From an uncultured Lachnospiraceae bacterium (GTDB taxonomy: Bacteria; Bacillota; Clostridia; Lachnospirales; Lachnospiraceae), in NCBI GenBank assembly GCA_947632555.1, contig CANRPU010000006.1, positions 62,001-126,000 on the forward strand: a stretch of 64,000 bases of DNA, given 5' to 3'. Under the pieces are notes generated by a model, which did not search any database, was not told where the DNA came from, and saw only the letters and a program-made list of their open reading frames with translations. The position numbers were made by a program, and so were the translations under genes. Below, piece after piece: positions 60,603 through 64,000 of this stretch; position 1 is the first letter of the stretch, and each line of letters opens with the position of its first letter.

Positions 60603-60962
60603 ATGGCTAAAATATTGATTGTGGACGATTCCAAAATGTCCAGAAAAATGCTGCGTAATGTGCTGGAGGGCATAGGCCATGACATTATAGCGGAGGCCGG
60701 AAACGGTCAGGAAGGCGTGGAGCTGTATAAGCAGCACAGGCCGGATGCGGTGACTATGGATATTACCATGCCGCAGATGGATGGTCTGGGCTGTCTGAAG
60801 GAGATCAAGGAGTGGGATCCCGACGCCAGAGTGGTGATGGTAACGGCGGCCGGACAGTCCTCCAAACTGATGGAAGCCCTGAAACTGGGCGCCAAAGAGT
60901 TTATCTGCAAGCCCTATGAACCGGAGCAGGTCATCAACGCGATCAATGAAGTGTTAAAGTAA
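60603..60962 (+). CDS. CheY-like single-domain response regulator
   Basis: 119-residue receiver with D8, D9, phospho-acceptor D53 (VTMDITMPQMDG), T81 and K103 (FICKPYEP). No output domain. Paired with the CheX-like protein, so the two probably form a phosphorylation/dephosphorylation module; no chemoreceptor, CheA or kinase gene is adjacent. Followed by a bidirectional terminator. Confidence 0.92.
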   Translation: MAKILIVDDSKMSRKMLRNVLEGIGHDIIAEAGNGQEGVELYKQHRPDAVTMDITMPQMDGLGCLKEIKEWDPDARVVMVTAAGQSSKLMEALKLGAKEFICKPYEPEQVINAINEVLK

Positions 60963-60987
60963 GCGGAAATAAGAGCATGATCCAATA

Positions 60988-61016
60988 AAAAAGGCACCCT
61001 CATGGGGTGCCTTTTT
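60988..61016. terminator. Bidirectional terminator between cheY-like gene and potD
   Basis: Stem AAAAAGGCACCC / GGGTGCCTTTTT (12 bp) with a 5-nt loop. Confidence 0.85.
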
Positions 61017-61027
61017 GACTGTTAGGC

Positions 61028-62086
61028 TTAGTTGGATTTTATTTCCTTCCAGAGTTCGTTATAGAGCGTATCCGCTTCATCTCCCAGATAACTGAAGGTT
61101 TCCAGATTGCTATACTGGGAAAGATCCGGGAACGCGATCTCGGAGTTCTTGATATCTTCGTCCTCGATCAGCGCTCTGGCCGCTTCGTTGGGAGTGGAGT
61201 AGGTGATATATTCAAAATTCATAAGGGCGATATCGCCGCGGCACATAAAGTCGATGAATTTTTCCGCGTTTTCTTTATTTTCCGCGTTCTTGGGAACGCA
61301 CCAGCTGTCGATCCAGACATTGGTGCCCTCTTCGGGAATGGCGTAGGCGAGATCCGGATTTTCACGCTGGGTATAGATCGCCTCGCCGGAATAGATCACG
61401 CCCAGGGCCGCTTCGTTTCCGATCATTTTGTCCCTTACCTGGTCGATGACGTATGCCTGCACAAGAGGCTTCTGCTCGATCAGCAGTTCTTTGGCTTCCT
61501 GCAGTTCCGCCGCGTTGGTGCTGTTCATGGAGTAACCAAGCATTTTCAGCCCCACCATGAACAGATCCCGGACGGAATCCTGCATCAGGATATTGTCCGC
61601 GTATTTTTCGTCCCAGAGGATGGACCAGCTGGTGACGGGTTCGTCTACCATGGAAGTGTTGTACAGAATACCCACGGTGCCCCAGCAGTAGGGGACGGAG
61701 TATTTGTTGCCGGGATCAAAGGCCTGGGACTGTTCGTAGTACTGGGCGCCGATGTTGGCCTTGGCGTTGGGCAGATTGTCCCAGTTTAACTCGGCCAGCA
61801 GATCGTTTTCCACCAGCTTCTGTATCATATAATCAGAGGGGCAGATAACGTCATAATTGGAAGCGCCCGCCTCGATCTTGGGATACATGGTTTCATTGGT
61901 ATCATATTCGTCATAAATGACTTCGATACCGGTTTCGTCCTCAAACATTTTCAGGGTTTCCGTATCAATATATTCTCCCCAGTTAAATACATAGACCTTC
62001 CCGTTGGGATACTTGTCAGCGCCGCATCCGGTCAGGACCGTGGATGTGAGTATGGCGCAGAGCGTAAAAGCAATCCATTTTTTCAT
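61028..62086 (-). CDS. potD: Spermidine/putrescine-binding lipoprotein PotD
   Basis: 352 residues. Lipoprotein signal with lipobox LTGC (Cys21), then VYVFNWGEYIDTETLKMFEDE, typical of PotD/PotF, and GIEVIYDEYDTNETMYPKI. Captures polyamine for the PotABC transporter encoded upstream on the same strand. Last gene of the operon before the terminator; 15 bp after potC. Confidence 0.95.
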   Translation of the reverse strand: MKKWIAFTLCAILTSTVLTGCGADKYPNGKVYVFNWGEYIDTETLKMFEDETGIEVIYDEYDTNETMYPKIEAGASNYDVICPSDYMIQKLVENDLLAELNWDNLPNAKANIGAQYYEQSQAFDPGNKYSVPYCWGTVGILYNTSMVDEPVTSWSILWDEKYADNILMQDSVRDLFMVGLKMLGYSMNSTNAAELQEAKELLIEQKPLVQAYVIDQVRDKMIGNEAALGVIYSGEAIYTQRENPDLAYAIPEEGTNVWIDSWCVPKNAENKENAEKFIDFMCRGDIALMNFEYITYSTPNEAARALIEDEDIKNSEIAFPDLSQYSNLETFSYLGDEADTLYNELWKEIKSN

Positions 62087-62101
62087 GTGTCATTTCCTCC
62101 T

Positions 62102-62872
62102 CTAAGCTTTATTTTCTTTCGGCGTTCTGTTTACCAGAAGAAGAAGCAGCAGAACCGCGATAAAGATAATACTGGACAGCGCGTACATTTCCGGTTTGAT
62201 CCCTTTTTTCACTTCCGTATAGATCTTTGTAGATAATGTATCAATTCCGGGCCCTTTTGTAAAGTAAGTAATGATAAAATCATCCAGCGACATGGTGAAC
62301 GCCATTAAAAATCCGGAAAGGATACCGGGCAGCAGATCCGGAAACACCACCCGGAAGAAGGCGTAGAGGTGGGTGGCTCCCAGATCCAGCGCCGCTTCGT
62401 AGGTATGAGGGTTCAGCTGCTTCATTCTGGGCATGATGCTCAGAATGACATAGGGGATATTAAAGGTAATGTGCGCCAGCAGGATGGTAAAAAAGCCCGG
62501 CGTGATCTTCAATACGATGAAGAGCAGCATAAGGGAGATGCCGGTCACGATTTCCGCGTTCAGCATGGGGATATTGGTGATGCCCATGAGGATCGCCCGG
62601 TTGCGCCGTTTCATACCCTGAATGGCGATACAGGATATGGTACCGATAAAGGTGGCGAAAAGAGAAGCTAAAAGCGCTACCGAAAGGGTGGTCCACAGAG
62701 CGTTCAAAATATCCTGATTTTGAAAAAGCGACCGATACCACCGCAGGGTAAAGCCGCCCCATTTGGCGCGGGACTTGCTGGCGTTAAAGGAGAGTACGAT
62801 CAAAGTGACGATCGGAGCGTACATAAAAATCAGGATCAGTATGATATAAATACGTTTCGCCAGATTCTTCAT
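62102..62872 (-). CDS. potC: Spermidine/putrescine ABC transporter permease PotC
   Basis: 256 residues, six helices, with the EAA loop EAALDLGATHLYAFFRVVFPDLLPGI that docks on the ATPase. SLDDFIITYFTKGPGIDTL is typical of PotC. ATGA-type overlap with potB. Confidence 0.95.
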   Translation of the reverse strand: MKNLAKRIYIILILIFMYAPIVTLIVLSFNASKSRAKWGGFTLRWYRSLFQNQDILNALWTTLSVALLASLFATFIGTISCIAIQGMKRRNRAILMGITNIPMLNAEIVTGISLMLLFIVLKITPGFFTILLAHITFNIPYVILSIMPRMKQLNPHTYEAALDLGATHLYAFFRVVFPDLLPGILSGFLMAFTMSLDDFIITYFTKGPGIDTLSTKIYTEVKKGIKPEMYALSSIIFIAVLLLLLLVNRTPKENKA

Positions 62873-63681
62873 AACACATTGCCCTCCCCGTCTTTGTCAA
62901 AAACAGCGGACAGCACCATGTTGAGCAGGATAAAGATCATGAGCACGATGGAAAGGCCGCTGCCGAGATGCCAGTTGCCGGTCTGGGTAAATTCCTGCTC
63001 TATGACATTACCGATGAGCAGGATCTTGCTTCCGCCCAGGAGGGTGGAGATGACGAAGGTCGTGAGCGCCGGTACAAATACCATGGTAATGCCGCTGATA
63101 ACGCCCGGCATGCTCAGGGGCAGAATGATGCGCAGAAAAGTCTGCAGCCCGTCCGCGCCCAGATCTCTTGCGGCATTGACGATGTTGCCGTCGATCTTGG
63201 TCAGGGAGTTGTAAATGGGCAGCACCATGAAGGGCAGAAAATTATATACCATGCCGAAGATAATGGCGGACGGCGTGTTGATGATGTTCAGGGCCGGCAG
63301 GCGCAGCAGGCTCAGAAAGCCGTTGATGACACCGCTCTTTTCCAGAAGCGTCTGCCATGCCATCGTGCGGAGCAGAAAATTCATCCACATGGGCAGAATG
63401 AAAAGCAGCACGATGAAAGAATGCTGGTTCACATGCAGATTGGCCAGGATCATGGCAAGCGGATAGGCCAGAAGCAGGCAGATCAGCGTGCTCACCAGAG
63501 AGAGCAGGATGGAAAAGCTCAGAGCCTTGCTGTGCTCGGCGGTGGCGATGGCCGCGATATTCTGCAGAGTGAAAGCGCCCGTTTTGTCGGTGAGCCCGTA
63601 GTAGACCACCATACAGAGCGGAATGATGATAAACGCGATGCACCAGAACAGATAGGGGAGGGAGAGTAATTTTTTATTCAT
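62869..63681 (-). CDS. potB: Spermidine/putrescine ABC transporter permease PotB
   Basis: 270 residues, six helices, EAA loop NAARDLGADGLQTFLRIILPLSMPG and FVISTLLGGSKILLIGNVI as in PotB. Start overlaps the potA stop by 8 bp, stop overlaps potC by 4 bp: tight translational coupling. Confidence 0.95.
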   Translation of the reverse strand: MNKKLLSLPYLFWCIAFIIIPLCMVVYYGLTDKTGAFTLQNIAAIATAEHSKALSFSILLSLVSTLICLLLAYPLAMILANLHVNQHSFIVLLFILPMWMNFLLRTMAWQTLLEKSGVINGFLSLLRLPALNIINTPSAIIFGMVYNFLPFMVLPIYNSLTKIDGNIVNAARDLGADGLQTFLRIILPLSMPGVISGITMVFVPALTTFVISTLLGGSKILLIGNVIEQEFTQTGNWHLGSGLSIVLMIFILLNMVLSAVFDKDGEGNVL

Positions 63682-64000
63682 CTAATTTCGCGGCCTCCTC
63701 GTCTTCTGATTCCGGTTTATTCATGATCTGAATATTGAAAGGATCCACCTTGATGCCCACGGGAGTTCCCACGGGAAACATACGGGTGGAGTGGACAAGC
63801 CATTCAAAACCGGCGGCCTGTACTTCCATTTCATAATGTACACCCTTGAAGATCAGATGGGTGACTACGCCGGTGATGGTGCCTTCCGACACATCTGTCA
63901 GTTCTACGTCTTCCGGACGGATCACCACGTCCACAGGCTTGTTCTGGCCAAATCCCACATCCACGCAGGCAAAGCGCGTACCCAGGATCTCCACCAGTCT
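63674..64000 (-). CDS. potA: Spermidine/putrescine ABC transporter ATPase PotA, C-terminal part (cut by window end)
   Basis: About 108 C-terminal residues in view; the ATPase domain lies beyond the window. What is seen is the TOBE regulatory domain (VDVVIRPEDVELTD, GVVTHLIFKGVHYEMEV) and an acidic tail. The call depends on the potBCD genes that follow on the same strand. Confidence 0.9.
   Translation of the reverse strand, partial: RLVEILGTRFACVDVGFGQNKPVDVVIRPEDVELTDVSEGTITGVVTHLIFKGVHYEMEVQAAGFEWLVHSTRMFPVGTPVGIKVDPFNIQIMNKPESEDEEAAKLDE

Overview
The window reads as one continuous chromosomal stretch from a spore-forming, anaerobic member of the Clostridia, most likely Lachnospiraceae. Pointers are SpoIVA, a GerA/SpoVAF-type germinant receptor subunit and CotJABC (sporulation); oxygen-independent NrdD/NrdG and a monomeric [FeFe]-hydrogenase (anaerobiosis); B. 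subtilis-like order around ffh-rpsP-rimM-trmD-rplS-rbgA-rnhB; and a tyrosyl T-box leader. About 64 protein genes are packed tightly, many joined by ATGA stop/start overlaps. I see no rRNA, tRNA, CRISPR array, prophage or complete insertion sequence.

Layout. 1-4.9 kb: end of ftsY, ilvA, a YitT-type membrane protein, then a flavodoxin / OhrR-like MarR regulator / radical SAM unit with its own promoter. 4.9-6.0 kb: an Rpn-type PD-(D/E)XK protein, divergent from ylxM. 6.0-15.9 kb: SRP and ribosome-maturation cluster (ylxM, ffh, rpsP, khpA, rimM, trmD fused to an acetyltransferase domain, rplS, two signal peptidases flanking rbgA, rnhB) ending in a FliK-like/FlhB-C-like pair. 16-19.3 kb: a VanG-like D-Ala-D-X ligase with a VanT-type serine racemase split into two genes. 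19.4-24.2 kb: yraN, pgeF, a VanR-like response regulator and a 932-residue sensor kinase. 24.2-36.7 kb: prs, a DUF512 protein, der-plsY-gpsA, metF, MoxR/VWA pair, T-box-tyrS, a Cys-cluster protein, spoIVA. 36.8-46.8 kb: purine/pyrimidine salvage (punA, cdd, amidohydrolase), a membrane MutS-like protein, rnhA, a 49-residue membrane peptide, then HAD phosphatase-WYL regulator-nrdD-nrdG-dut, which looks like a dNTP-balance unit. 46.8-56.6 kb: germination protein, DegV, pyrophosphatase, cotJABC, hydrogenase, gltX, UvrD-type helicase, DUF1292. 56.7-64 kb: a GlgX-like protein without its catalytic residues, DUF5662, a Cys-rich repeat protein, a CheX-like/CheY pair, and a spermidine/putrescine ABC transporter (potABCD, potA cut by the window end).

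Most notable: (i) the VanG/VanT-like D-serine locus with a fissioned VanT and no VanXY; (ii) TrmD-GNAT fusion; (iii) two sporulation genes (spoIVA, spoVAF-like) whose ribosome binding site can be sequestered in read-through RNA, while the sporulation promoter lies so that its own transcript omits the sequestering arm; (iv) the catalytically degenerate GlgX paralog; (v) the HAD-WYL-NrdDG-dUTPase operon. All functional calls rest on reading motifs by eye from the sequence; no database search was run.
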